From contig CALXBN010000058.1 in assembly GCA_944386555.1 (NCBI GenBank), forward strand, positions 1 through 51,860: a stretch of DNA of 51,860 nucleotides, written 5' to 3'. The stretch is from an uncultured Ruthenibacterium sp. (GTDB taxonomy: Bacteria; Bacillota; Clostridia; Oscillospirales; Ruminococcaceae). Positions 1 through 9,200 of this stretch are shown piece after piece. A model generated the notes under the pieces. That model ran no database searches. It saw nothing but the letters and a program-made list of their open reading frames with translations, and had not been told where the DNA came from. The translations under genes were made by a program, and so were the position numbers. Position 1 is the first letter of the stretch. Each line of letters starts with the position of its first letter.

Positions 1-581
1 AACGGGCAGTTCAGATAATCCGCCGTCCCGCGGCCGTAGCGGCTGGCGGCAAAAACCTTGTCACGATCCAGGCTCTCGGCGGTGACGATGGGGGCGGCGG
101 CGTCGTAAAAGGCCAGTTCCTCCATGCCCGTCAGGCGGATGATCTCCCGGGCCATGGCGCCCTCTGTGAGCGGGCCGGTGGCGATGAGTGTCAGCCCGTC
201 GGCGTCTTCCTCCACTGCGGTGACCTCGCCGGTGATCAGGCGGATGCCGGGCTGCGCGGCCACCAGGGCCGTCACCCGGGCGGAAAACGCCTGCCTGTCC
301 ACCGCCAAAGCCCCGCCGGCGGCCACGCGGCAGCGCTCTGCTTCATCCAGCAAACGGTCGCCCAGCAGGCGCATCTCCGCTTTCAAAAGGCCTGAGGCCG
401 AATCCAGCCGGTCCGCCTTGAGGGAGTTGGAACACACCAGTTCCGCCAGACCGGGGTTTTTGTGCGCAGGGGAAAATTTCCGGGGCTTCTGCTCGTACAG
501 GTTCACCCGATATCCCTTGCCCGCCAGGTACAGCGCCGCCTGGCAGCCTGCCAGGCCGGCGCCGATGATGCGGATCTCCAC
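1..581 (-). CDS. trmFO: TrmFO, folate-dependent tRNA (uracil-54-C5) methyltransferase, partial (3' end outside window)
   Basis: Flavoprotein that makes m5U54 in tRNA using methylene-tetrahydrofolate. The N-terminus has the FAD dinucleotide motif (IIGAGLAG, about residues 4-11), followed by NPGLAELVCSNSLK, a strongly family-typical stretch. About 193 residues are visible; the rest lies beyond base 1. I chose the GTG at 581 because an AAAGGAG site sits 8 nt upstream of it; an earlier GTG at 590 overlaps the topA stop as GTGA but lies directly on that ribosome-binding site. It follows topA with overlapping signals, so it is the last visible gene of the SpoU methylase-dprA-topA-trmFO operon, a common Firmicute arrangement. 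Family assignment is secure; start choice is inference. Confidence 0.93.
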   Translation of the reverse strand, partial: MEIRIIGAGLAGCQAALYLAGKGYRVNLYEQKPRKFSPAHKNPGLAELVCSNSLKADRLDSASGLLKAEMRLLGDRLLDEAERCRVAAGGALAVDRQAFSARVTALVAAQPGIRLITGEVTAVEEDADGLTLIATGPLTEGAMAREIIRLTGMEELAFYDAAAPIVTAESLDRDKVFAASRYGRGTADYLNCP

Positions 582-586
582 AGCAT

Positions 587-2689
587 TCACTCCTTTTTCT
601 CCGGCGTAAGGGGGCGCGAATAGCCGCAGCCCTCCTTTTCGCACAGCAAAAAGCCGCTGCGCCCGCCTTTCTTGAACAGGGTGCTGCCGCACTGGGGGCA
701 CACCTCGGCGGTGGGTTCGTTCCACGTCATGAAATCACAGGCGGGGTTTTTCTCGCACCCGTAGTACACCCGTCCTTTTTTGGATTTGCGCACCAGGATG
801 CGGCTGCCGCATTTGGGGCAGGCGCCGGGGGTGGCCTGGACGATGCGCCGGGTATTGCGGCACTCGGGGAAGCCCGGGCAGGCCAGGAACTTGCCGTAGC
901 GCCCGGTTTTGATGACCATTTTGCGTCCGCACAGTTCGCATACTTCGTCGGTTTCCTCGTCGGGCACTTTGATCTTCTTGTCCTTCATGTCCTCTTCGGC
1001 CTTTTTCAGCGAGGCGTCAAAGCCTTTGTAAAACTGGTCGATGGTGTGGTGCCAGTCTTCCTGGCCGCTTTCGATCTTATCCAGCTGCTTCTCCATGCCG
1101 GCGCTGAACTTCACGTCCACAATGTCCGGGAACTCGGCCAGCATCAGCTCGTTGATCACCCGGCCCAGTGTAGTGGGGGCCAGCTTTTTCTGATCCCGCT
1201 CCACATAACCGCGGTCGATGATGGTGGTGATGATAGGCGCATAGGTGGAGGGACGGCCGATGCCGTTCTCTTCCAGTGCCTTGATGAGGGTGGCCTCGGT
1301 GTAGCGGGCGGGGGGCTGGGTGAACTTCTGCTCGGCCTTCAGCTCCCGCAGCTTCAGCACGTCCCCTTCGGCCAGGGGCGGCAGGGCCGTCTCTTTCTTT
1401 TCCTTCTCGTCGGTGGCCTCCTCATATAGGGCGGTAAAGCCGTCGAAGGTAACTACATAACCCGAGGCCCGGAACACATAGCCAGCGGCGGTGATATCCG
1501 CCGAAACGGTGTCCTGCTGGCAGTCGCTCATCTGGCTGGCGATGAAACGGCTCCAGATCAGCCGGTACAGCTTGGCGGCGTCGCCTGTGATGCTCTGCTC
1601 CACCAGCTCCGGTGTCAGGGCAGGGTTGGTGGGGCGCACGGCTTCATGGGCGTCCTGGGCGGCCGTGGCGCTGCGGGATTTGTACACCCGCTTGGTTTTG
1701 CACACATAGGCGTCGCCCCAGTTGCCGGCAATAAAATCCTTGGCGGCGGCCACGGCCTCATCGGCAATGCGCAGGCTGTCGGTACGCATATACGTGATCA
1801 GGCCCATGGTGCCCTGGCCGGCGATCTCCACGCCTTCATACAGCGTCTGGGCCGCGCGCATGGTGCGGGTAGCCGTGAAGCCCAGCCGGCGGCTGGCCTC
1901 CTGCTGCATGGTGGAAGTGATAAACGGCGGCGCAGGGCTTTTCTTGCGTTTGCCCTTGGCCAGGCGGGTAACGGTGTACGCCGCGCCCTCCAGTGCCGCG
2001 CGCACGGCGGCGGCCTGCTGGCCGGTTTTCACCTCCAGCTTCTTGCCGTCGGGGCCCAGGGCCAGGCGGGCGGTGAACTTGCGTGTGCTGGACGGCGGGC
2101 TCAGCAGGGCATCCACGGTCCAGTACTCCTGGGGATCGAAGGCCTCGATCTCCTTCTCCCTGTCCACGATCAGGCGCACGGCCACGCTTTGCACGCGGCC
2201 GGCGGACAGGCCCCGGCGCACCTTGCGCCACAGAAAGGGGCTGAGCTTATAGCCCACCAGCCTGTCCAGGATGCGCCGGGCCTGCTGGGCGTTGAACAGG
2301 TCCAGATCGATGGTGCGGGGGGCCGCCATGCCGGCGGTGACGCCCTTTTTGGTAATCTCGCCGAAGGTGACGCGGTTTTTCTCGTGCACGTCCAGCCCCA
2401 GCAGGTTGGCCAGATGCCAGCTGATGGCCTCGCCCTCCCGGTCCGGGTCGGTGGCCAGGTACACGGTGTCGGCGCTTTTGGCCTGGCTTTTCAGCTCCTT
2501 GATGATCTTTTCCTTGCCCTTGATGTTGATATACTGCGGCGCGTAGCCGTGCTCCACATCGATGCCCAGCTGGCTTTGGGGAAGGTCCCGGATGTGTCCC
2601 ATGGAGGCGGTGACCTCATAGCCGTCGCCCAGATATTTGCGGATGGTCTTGGCCTTAGCCGGAGACTCCACGATTACTAATTTTGCCAT
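587..2689 (-). CDS. topA: DNA topoisomerase I
   Basis: Type IA topoisomerase that relaxes negative supercoils. The TOPRIM domain starts at the N-terminus (LVIVESPAKAKT, residues 4-15) with the metal-binding DPDREGEA at 81-88. The catalytic tyrosine is Tyr300 in GLITYMRTDS. The C-terminus carries three tetracysteine zinc fingers at about 584-610, 624-651 and 664-688, as in Bacillus and Clostridium TopA. Its 700 residues are normal for the Firmicute family. Start ATG at 2689 has AAAGGACAGG upstream. dprA ends 46 bp upstream on the same strand, and trmFO begins at or just inside the stop codon, so the gene sits mid-operon. All key residues are present. Confidence 0.97.
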   Translation of the reverse strand: MAKLVIVESPAKAKTIRKYLGDGYEVTASMGHIRDLPQSQLGIDVEHGYAPQYINIKGKEKIIKELKSQAKSADTVYLATDPDREGEAISWHLANLLGLDVHEKNRVTFGEITKKGVTAGMAAPRTIDLDLFNAQQARRILDRLVGYKLSPFLWRKVRRGLSAGRVQSVAVRLIVDREKEIEAFDPQEYWTVDALLSPPSSTRKFTARLALGPDGKKLEVKTGQQAAAVRAALEGAAYTVTRLAKGKRKKSPAPPFITSTMQQEASRRLGFTATRTMRAAQTLYEGVEIAGQGTMGLITYMRTDSLRIADEAVAAAKDFIAGNWGDAYVCKTKRVYKSRSATAAQDAHEAVRPTNPALTPELVEQSITGDAAKLYRLIWSRFIASQMSDCQQDTVSADITAAGYVFRASGYVVTFDGFTALYEEATDEKEKKETALPPLAEGDVLKLRELKAEQKFTQPPARYTEATLIKALEENGIGRPSTYAPIITTIIDRGYVERDQKKLAPTTLGRVINELMLAEFPDIVDVKFSAGMEKQLDKIESGQEDWHHTIDQFYKGFDASLKKAEEDMKDKKIKVPDEETDEVCELCGRKMVIKTGRYGKFLACPGFPECRNTRRIVQATPGACPKCGSRILVRKSKKGRVYYGCEKNPACDFMTWNEPTAEVCPQCGSTLFKKGGRSGFLLCEKEGCGYSRPLTPEKKE

Positions 2690-2735
2690 GAAAATACCTG
2701 TCCTTTAATCGAAATTCGCGCCGCAGGGCGCGGCC

Positions 2736-3875
2736 TTACTTCAAAAGAAACTGCCGCCCGGGGACCTGGGCCGAAATGCCGGCCAGCTCCAGATTGGTGA
2801 GGGCCGCCATGGCCCGTCCCGGCGGCAGGCCCGTGGCCGCGCACAGGCCGTCCAGGCCCTGGGGCTGGAATGTCAGCGCCCCGCGCAGGATGCGGGCATC
2901 TTCGGTGAGGGGCACGGCGGGAGGGGCGTGTTCCTCCTGCCCGGCGTCCGCATCTTCTGTTCCAGGCGGCTGCAGACCGTAGTGGGCCAGGATGTCCTCG
3001 CCGCAGGTAGCGGGGACAGCCCCCTCCACCAGCAGCCGGTTGGTTCCTTCGCACAGCGGCGAAAAGATATTGCCCGGCACGCTGAACACGTCCCGGCCAA
3101 AATCCAGGGCCTGCGCCACAGTGTTCATCGTGCCCGACTGGCGGCGGGCCTCCGCCACGCACACGCCGCGGGACAGCCCGGCGATCAGCCGGTTGCGCTG
3201 CAGAAAATAATTGCGCTGAGGCTGGGTACCCGGCGGATATTCGCTGACCGTCAGGCCATGGCGCTCGATCAGCTCTTTGAGCTTGCGGTTGCGGGCGGGA
3301 TAGCAGCAGTCATGCCCGAAAGCAATGCAGGCAATGGTGGGCGCGCCGGCCTGCAGGGCAGCCTTATGGCTTTCGCCGTCCAGGCCGTCGGCCATGCCGG
3401 AGACCAGCACCGCACCCGTCTCGGCCAGGCAGCGGGCAATTTTGGCAGTGGCTTCTACCCCATAGGCCGACGGCCGGCGGGTGCCCACCATGGCGAAGGT
3501 GAAGGGCGCGTTCAGCAGCGCCGTGTCTCCCCGGCAGAACAGCACCGGCGGCGGCGAAGGGATCTGGCGCAGCAGCTCCGGATAAGCCGCCTCGTCCCAG
3601 CACACCGGGACCACGCTCATGTCCCGGCAGCGGGCCAGCACCGGTGCGAACCGGGCGGGATTGGTCTGCTGCAATGCCTGCAGCTGGCCGGGCGTCACCA
3701 GGGCGGAGAGATCCTGGGAAAAACGGGCCCGCAGAAGATCCCGCGGGTCGGGGAAGAGATCCAGCACGCCGGCCGCATTCGGTGCCGCAGGGCCCAGGGC
3801 ATTGGCCAGCCACAGCCATACCTCCCGTGGTATGGCGTCTGCAGGCGCCGCACCCGGCACTTCGCCGGGCCTCAT
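2736..3875 (-). CDS. dprA: DNA-processing protein DprA (Smf)
   Basis: Cytoplasmic protein that loads RecA on incoming single-stranded DNA during transformation. It is 379 residues long. The Rossmann-like core shows GTRRPSAYG, SGMADGLDGESH and GNIFSPLCEGTNRLL, all typical of DprA, and the last 70 or so residues look like the winged-helix domain seen in many family members. An open frame extends well upstream, but the ATG at 3875 is chosen because it overlaps the stop codon of the SpoU methylase gene as ATGA, the usual sign of translational coupling. The ribosome-binding site (GGGGGCAGG) is weak, consistent with coupling. Natural competence cannot be concluded from this gene alone because dprA is widespread in non-competent species. 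Confidence 0.94.
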   Translation of the reverse strand: MRPGEVPGAAPADAIPREVWLWLANALGPAAPNAAGVLDLFPDPRDLLRARFSQDLSALVTPGQLQALQQTNPARFAPVLARCRDMSVVPVCWDEAAYPELLRQIPSPPPVLFCRGDTALLNAPFTFAMVGTRRPSAYGVEATAKIARCLAETGAVLVSGMADGLDGESHKAALQAGAPTIACIAFGHDCCYPARNRKLKELIERHGLTVSEYPPGTQPQRNYFLQRNRLIAGLSRGVCVAEARRQSGTMNTVAQALDFGRDVFSVPGNIFSPLCEGTNRLLVEGAVPATCGEDILAHYGLQPPGTEDADAGQEEHAPPAVPLTEDARILRGALTFQPQGLDGLCAATGLPPGRAMAALTNLELAGISAQVPGRQFLLK

Positions 3876-4651
3876 GCCTGCCCCCGGAAGTGCCACAACA
3901 GCACCCCGCCGGCCACCGCGGCATTTAAAGATTCCACGTCCCCCGCCATGGGGATGCGCACGGCCGTATCGGCGGCAGCAATGGCCTGCTCCGTCAAGCC
4001 GTTGCCCTCGTTGCCGATCATCACCGCCACGCCGGCCCCCGCCGGGCACTGCACCCGCCCCAGGGGCAGGCTGTTGTACAGGGCGGCGGCATACAACGGG
4101 ATGCCCGCCCCGCGCAGCGTGTCGGCGGCCTGCTGCACATCCCCGCGATGCAGCCGCAGGCGGGCCAGCGCCCCCATGCTGGCCCGCAGGGCCTTGGGGG
4201 AGAAAGGGTCGGCGCAAGCGCCGCACAAAAACAGATGAGAAAAGCCAAAGGCTGCAGCGCTGCGTGCCAACGCACCCACATTGGCGGGATCCTGCACGTT
4301 TTCCAGCACCAGGCATCGGCTGCCCGGGGCCACGGGCCCGCCCATGGCGGGCAGGCCCAGCACCGCAAACACCCCCTGGGGCGAAGGCGTATCCGACAGT
4401 TTGGCCGCCACGCTCTCGCTCACCAGGGCCCGCCGGGCCCCTGGCCCGCCCAGCGCCGCCAGCGCCGGATGGGCCTCCAGCGCCTGAGGGGTGCACAGCA
4501 CCGTATGCACCGGGCAGGTGCCGGCCAGGTCCGTGCACAGGCGCAGCCCTTCGGCCCAGAAAGCGCCCTGCCGGCGGCGGGCCGCGGCGGAATCCCGCAG
4601 GCGGCACCACTCCTTCACTTTATCCGAAGTGCGGCTTTCGATATACAGCAT
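3872..4651 (-). CDS. SpoU/TrmH-family RNA 2'-O-ribose methyltransferase
   Basis: SAM-dependent methylase of the SpoU (SPOUT) class, 259 residues. Near the N-terminus is the substrate-binding segment of RlmB/TsnR-like proteins (RRRQGAFWAEGLRL). The three SPOUT knot motifs follow: LENVQDPANVGALARSAAAF, then VMIGNEGNGL, then RIPMAGDVESLNAAVA. Start ATG at 4651 has AAGGGGGAG 7 nt upstream; longer in-frame starts lack a site. It heads the operon continuing into dprA by an ATGA overlap. Whether it modifies 23S rRNA (RlmB-like) or another target cannot be told from sequence, so no symbol is given. Confidence 0.9.
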   Translation of the reverse strand: MLYIESRTSDKVKEWCRLRDSAAARRRQGAFWAEGLRLCTDLAGTCPVHTVLCTPQALEAHPALAALGGPGARRALVSESVAAKLSDTPSPQGVFAVLGLPAMGGPVAPGSRCLVLENVQDPANVGALARSAAAFGFSHLFLCGACADPFSPKALRASMGALARLRLHRGDVQQAADTLRGAGIPLYAAALYNSLPLGRVQCPAGAGVAVMIGNEGNGLTEQAIAAADTAVRIPMAGDVESLNAAVAGGVLLWHFRGQA

Positions 4652-4737
4652 GGACCGCTCCCCCTTTCTTTCAGTGCACCTTTGCCTGGCCCGCTTTTTC
4701 AGCAGCGCCGCGCTCATTCCGCTCAGCGCTCATGTGT

Positions 4738-4752
4738 ATTATATTATATACA
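4738..4752 (-). promoter_or_regulatory. Candidate -10 region of the SpoU methylase-dprA-topA-trmFO operon
   Basis: Two overlapping TATAAT hexamers read on the minus strand at 4743-4748 and 4738-4743, in an AT-rich island about 90 bp upstream of the 4651 start and just past the rplT terminator. No good -35 hexamer is found 16-18 bp upstream, so this is a tentative promoter. Confidence 0.4.
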
Positions 4753-4771
4753 ACAATGCGCCCGCAGGGCG

Positions 4772-4818
4772 AAAAAACAGGCCTTTGCCCGCGCCCTTGA
4801 AACACGGCAAAGGCCCTG
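4772..4818 (-). terminator. Intrinsic terminator of the infC-rpmI-rplT operon
   Basis: On the minus strand a stem is formed by 4806-4818 and 4778-4789 (CAGGGCCTTTGCC with GGCAAAGGCCTG), followed directly by six T residues. It lies 66 bp after the rplT stop codon. Confidence 0.85.
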
Positions 4819-4883
4819 TGCGCCGCCGCGGCGGCATACAAAGGTACGCCCGGGCACAACGCACGGGCGCACTTTATGGTCGA

Positions 4884-5240
4884 TCAGCCGACGGCCTTTT
4901 TGGCGGTATCCACCAGCGCCTTGAAGCTGGCGGCGTCATGGATGGCCATTTCACTGAGCATCTTGCGGTTCAGCTCAATGCCGGCCTTTTTCAGGCCGTT
5001 CATGAAGGCGGAATAGGAAACGCCCTCGGCGCGGCAGGCCGCGTTGATCCGGGTGATCCACAGGCGGCGGAAATCGCGCTTTTTGTGCTTGCGGCCAATG
5101 AAGGCGTAGTTGCCGCTCTTCATCACCTGCTGTTTGGCCATTTTGAAATGCTTGGATTTGCTGCCATAGTAGCCCTTGGCCAGCTTCAGAGTCTTTTTCC
5201 GTCTTTTGCGCGTCATCATAGCGCCTTTGATACGAGCCAT
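4884..5240 (-). CDS. rplT: 50S ribosomal protein L20
   Basis: Primary 23S rRNA-binding protein needed for early 50S assembly. Its 118 residues show the family's basic N-terminus ([20 protein letters not shown]), then [20 protein letters not shown] and the globular C-terminal domain. It starts at ATG 5240 with AAGGAGAG upstream and follows rpmI by 50 bp. In Firmicutes L20 also binds the leader of this operon and represses it by premature termination; a fitting leader is present upstream of infC here. The gene is complete. Confidence 0.97.
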   Translation of the reverse strand: MARIKGAMMTRKRRKKTLKLAKGYYGSKSKHFKMAKQQVMKSGNYAFIGRKHKKRDFRRLWITRINAACRAEGVSYSAFMNGLKKAGIELNRKMLSEMAIHDAASFKALVDTAKKAVG

Positions 5241-5290
5241 ATTGAATCTCTCCTTATATCTTTACAAAAATGATCCGTGTGCGCCGTGAT

Positions 5291-5488
5291 TTACGCGTAA
5301 GGCAGCATGGTTTTGACAGCTGCCGTGTTGGTTTTGTCGGCGTAAGAGGGGTGGCGGAACCCGCGTTTCAGCTTGGTGCTCTTCTTGGTGAGGATGTGGC
5401 TGCGATAGGCGTGGCCGCGCTTCACCTTGCCGGTTTTGGTGAGCTTGAAGCGTTTTTTCGCACCGGAATGAGTTTTGATCTTGGGCAT
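5291..5488 (-). CDS. rpmI: 50S ribosomal protein L35
   Basis: Small basic ribosomal protein of 65 residues. It begins [17 protein letters not shown] and contains [15 protein letters not shown], both diagnostic for L35. ATG at 5488 is preceded by a near-perfect Shine-Dalgarno (AAGGAGGTAAT) that overlaps the end of infC, whose stop codon is only 13 bp upstream. It is the middle gene of infC-rpmI-rplT. Confidence 0.96.
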   Translation of the reverse strand: MPKIKTHSGAKKRFKLTKTGKVKRGHAYRSHILTKKSTKLKRGFRHPSYADKTNTAAVKTMLPYA

Positions 5489-5501
5489 TTGGATTACCTC
5501 C

Positions 5502-6017
5502 TTAGTTTTTGGCGGGCGCCAGGAACATCTGCATGCTGCGCCCTTCAAGCTTGGGCTGCTTTTCCACCACGGCGCCCTCCAGCGCCTGGGCGAAACGTTT
5601 GTGCACTTCCAGGCCCAGGTCGGTGTGCGCCATCTCACGGCCGCGGAAGCGAATGGAAACCTTCACCTTGTCGCCTTTGGCCAGGAATTTGGCCGCCTGG
5701 TTCACCTTGGTGTTGAAGTCGTTCGTGTCAATGTTCAAAGACAGGCGGATCTCCTTGATATCCACAACTTTCTGGTTCTTCCTCGCCTCTTTGTCCCGCT
5801 TTTGCAGCTCGAAGCGATACTTGCCGTAATCCAGGATCTTGCACACGGGGGGCTGCGCCTGAGGGGCGATCTTCACCAGGTCCAGGTTTTTGTCCTCGGC
5901 CCGGCGCAGTGCGTCCCGCGAGGACATGATGCCCAGCTGTGTGCCGTCCGAATCGATCACGCGCACCTCTCTGTCGCGGATAGCTTCGTTGATTTCCAGT
6001 TCTTTCTTGCCGCTAAT
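5502..6017 (-). CDS. infC: Translation initiation factor IF-3 (probable AUU start)
   Basis: IF-3 binds the 30S subunit, blocks subunit joining and proofreads initiation codons. The 171-residue product has the N-domain ([16 protein letters not shown]), the lysine-rich linker with [17 protein letters not shown], and the C-domain ([17 protein letters not shown]). No ATG fits the family's N-terminus. The ATT at 6017 lies 7 nt after a strong GGAGGTG and gives the expected length; the only nearby alternative, TTG at 6023, is 3 nt from the same site and too close. AUU starts are known for infC and let IF-3 repress its own translation by discriminating against non-canonical starts. Start codon is inference from spacing; gene identity is certain. 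Confidence 0.95.
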   Translation of the reverse strand: MSGKKELEINEAIRDREVRVIDSDGTQLGIMSSRDALRRAEDKNLDLVKIAPQAQPPVCKILDYGKYRFELQKRDKEARKNQKVVDIKEIRLSLNIDTNDFNTKVNQAAKFLAKGDKVKVSIRFRGREMAHTDLGLEVHKRFAQALEGAVVEKQPKLEGRSMQMFLAPAKN

Positions 6018-6190
6018 GGTCAAGCACCTCCAGTTGGTAAAAAATAGTGTGAAAAAAGTACGGCTGCCGAGCCGGCAGCCGCACACAGATACGCGCAAGC
6101 GCTTTGCGCCCCAGGCGCAAAGCCTATGAGCCCGGCGCCCCTTGGGCACACAAGGCGAGCCCGGCTGCCTGCCAGAGCTACTTTGTTTAC
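6018..6190 (-). promoter_or_regulatory. infC-rpmI-rplT leader (L20-type autoregulatory leader candidate)
   Basis: Roughly 173 nt of untranslated RNA lie between the predicted start of transcription (near 6190) and the infC start. The leader holds a perfect 9-bp hairpin with a 3-nt loop (6102-6110 with 6114-6122) and then a terminator hairpin with a T-run (6052-6081). This matches the design of Firmicute L20 leaders, in which L20 binding favours the terminator. I see the structures; L20 control is inferred from family knowledge. Confidence 0.65.
6052..6081 (-). terminator. Attenuator terminator in the infC leader
   Basis: A 9-bp GC-rich stem (6074-6081 with 6061-6068, closed by one more pair, loop AGC) is followed on the minus strand by TAC and six T residues. 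It ends about 35 nt before the infC start, so it can only act inside the leader, not at an operon end. Confidence 0.75.
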
Positions 6191-6196
6191 CCGTAT

Positions 6197-6225
6197 AGTA
6201 TATGCCGGAACCGGCGGGGTGTCAA
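6197..6225 (-). promoter_or_regulatory. Sigma-A promoter of infC operon
   Basis: TTGACA at 6220-6225, 17-bp spacer, TATACT at 6197-6202, read on the minus strand. The TGA stop codon of addA (6222-6224) lies inside the -35 hexamer. Confidence 0.85.
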
Positions 6226-9200
6226 GTGTTTTTTTCGTCTTTTTGGCTTTTTCCTGTTTTTTCATCCTCCAGGGCGCAGAGCGGCACGTCCACTTCCCGC
6301 TGCAGGAAGAAGGAGTAAATGGTACACCGGTTCACCCGCACGCCCAGGCGTTTTTCCACGGCGGCCCGGTACAGCTGCAGCTGCATGGCATAGCGCGCCG
6401 CCAGGGCCCCCGGGGTCACGCCCCGGTCCGTTTTGTAATCGGCGATCTCAGCGGTGCCATCGCCCCGCACCAGCACGGCGTCGGCAATGCCCTGCACCAG
6501 CACCGGCTGGTTTTGAAATGCCCGGTCCACCTCCGGCTGCACATACTTGGCCTGCACGGCGGTAAGGAAGGCATATTCCCGCAGCCGCGGCCGGGCCGCC
6601 CGCATGCGCCCGCACAGGGGCGAGGCCGCAAAAGCCGCCAGGGCACCCGAGTCCAGCTGGCCGGCCAGGTCACCGTCCAAATAACCTTCCGCCACCAGAC
6701 GCTCCACCTCGGCGCCGGCGCCGGCCGCAAGGGCCTCCAGGTCCGCATACTGCAGCACAGCATGCATGGCGGTGCCCCGCTCGGCACCGGTCAGCTTTTC
6801 TTTATACAGAAAAGCCGGGCGGGCCAGAACCGGCGCTGCGGCAGCATGGGCAATGGCGGACACAGCCAGCTTGGCGGGCAGGCCGCACAGGCCCGCATTC
6901 GGATAACGCCGGGCAAAGCCCTCCGTCAGCGCCCGCTCCAGGGCTGCATCCGGTGCGGCGGTGCGCACAAAGGGCGGCGGCTCCAGAGCTTCTTCCGCCT
7001 GCGGGCCTTCCGCCTGCGGGCCTTCCGCCTGCGGGCCGGACAGCCGAACGGCCAGGCGGCCCTGGGGATTCGCCTGCAGCGGCAGCGTCTCCAGGCCCGC
7101 CAGTTTGCGCAGGGGGCCGCCGTCCGGGTGCACCAGCGCCGCCGTCAGCAGCCATTCAGCCATGCTGGATGCCTGGCCCAGCCGGTAGGCGCTGACCCCG
7201 CCGGCGCCCGCAATGCCCAGCGCCAGGCCGGCAACCGTGCGCGCAGCGTCCCGCAGCGGGATGCTGACCACCAGCTTGTCCCGGGCGCGGGTAAGGGCCA
7301 CATACAGGATGCGCATTTCCTCGCTGACCGCCTCGGCCTTCTGGGCGGTGCGGATGGCCCGGTGGGGCGCGGTGGTGTATAAATCCCCTTCGCCGGCGCG
7401 CAGGGCCATGCCCACGCCCAGCCGGGGATGAAACAGCACCGGGCCGTACACATCCCGCAGGTTGAACCGGCGGGACGTGTCCGCCAGGATTACCACCGGG
7501 AACTCCAGCCCTTTGGAGCGGTGGATCGTCATAATGGACACACAGCCCGCCGGCAGGTGCGGCGCACCGGCCGACAGCACCGCCCCGCTGGCTACGGCGC
7601 TGTCCACCGCACGCAGCAGCGCGGACAGGCCGCCGCGCCCCGCGCCGGCCGCCCAGCTGACAAAGGCCCGCAGGTTCTGGCGGCGGGCCGTGCCGTTTTC
7701 CATGGCGCCTACGGCGGCAAAATAGTGGGTGCGGGCAAAAATCTCTTCGCACAGGCGGTCGGCCGGCATGGTGCCCGCCAGGGCCCGCAGCGTCCCCAGC
7801 AGGGCGGCGGTGCGGCGGTCCCTGGGGCGTTTGCTGGCCAGCAGGGCGGCGTACAGGCTGGCAGCCGGGGCGCCGTCCCGGCTCTTCGCAGCCCGGGCTG
7901 CCCGCTTTTGTCCGGCCCGCAGGGCCACCAGGTCGTCAGGGCTGTAGCCCAGCAGCGGGCTAAGCAGCGCCGCCGCCATAGGCACATCCTGGCCGGGGTT
8001 GTCAATCACCTGCAGCAGCGCCACCAGGGGCGTCACCTCGGCGGCGGTGAGGGGGCTGTCGCCGGCGTCTGCCGCGGCAGGGATACCCAGGCGCTGGAAC
8101 GCCGCCTCGTACTGAATGAACCGCCCGCGGCTGCGCACCAGCACACAGAAGTCCTCCCAGCGGCAGGGGCGGGTGCCGCCGTCCCTGTCCCGCACGGCAA
8201 AGCCCTGGGCCACCATGCGCTGTACCTGGGCTGCTACCAGTTCGGCATCCCCGTCGGCGGCTGCATCGGCCACCAGCAGCTCCATGGGGCCGCCGTCGTA
8301 TCCGTCGGGAATGCCGGGCACCAGCTGCTCGCCCTCATCGTAATCCACGCCGCCCACCCGACGGCTCATCAGGGCGGTGAACACATCGTTCACCGCGCCG
8401 ATCACCCCGGCCGAACTGCGGAAATTGTGGCCCAGGGCAATGGCGGCAGGCCGGGGGCCGGCCGGCGCATAAGGCGCGAAAGAGCCGCGTTTCTCCAAAA
8501 ACTGGGCCGGGTCCGCCAGGCGAAAGCGGTAAATGCTCTGCTTGACATCTCCCACAAAAAACAGATTGGATTCGTCGTCGTTGGCCAGGCACCGGTACAG
8601 CAGGGCCTGGATGGCGTTTGTATCCTGGTACTCATCCACCATTACCGCATCATATCGGGCGGCCACCTGGCGTGCCAAAGGCGTTTTGCATCCATTCCCG
8701 TCATCCCACAGCAGCCGCAGGGCCAAATGCTCCAGGTCGCTGTATTCCAGAGCCTTTTCCTCCAGCTTGGCCGCGTAAAACAGCTCGCCGAAGCGCAGCG
8801 CCGCCCTTCCGGCGGCCCGCAGCAGCGGGGCAATGGCCGCGCGGTCCTGGCTGAACTCCTGTCCGGTGCAGATGAGGAAATTGGCCTGCAGGGCCTCCAT
8901 CACCTTTTTCGCATCGCCCCGCAGTGCCTTGACAGCCTCCATATCCGTACCCTGGTAGCCGCGCACCGCCTTGAACGCCGGCGGCTTGTAGGTTCCGGCC
9001 CGCACTGCGGCCGCATCCCATCGTCCTGCCCGCAGGTCTTCTTCCAGCGCCGTGAAAAAGGCGGCGTCGCTGTCCAGGGCAGGCAGGTAGTTCGCCAGGG
9101 CCGGTTCTGCCGCCGCCAGGGCCCGGGCGGCAGCCGTCAGCTGCCGGGCATTGCCGGCGGCGTCCAGTGCAGCGTCCACCAGCACTTGGCCCCATCCCGT

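Noticed and set aside
3876..4610. Longer DprA with an N-terminal extension
   Set aside because: The extension would be read in a second frame of the SpoU methylase gene; the ATGA overlap gives a normal-length DprA.
6993..7037. CRISPR-like array
   Set aside because: Three direct repeats of 15 bp without spacers, in frame within addA: a coding tandem repeat.
6126..7382. Long open frames antisense to addA
   Set aside because: Composition is typical of shadow frames, and the plus-strand frame lacks any family motif.
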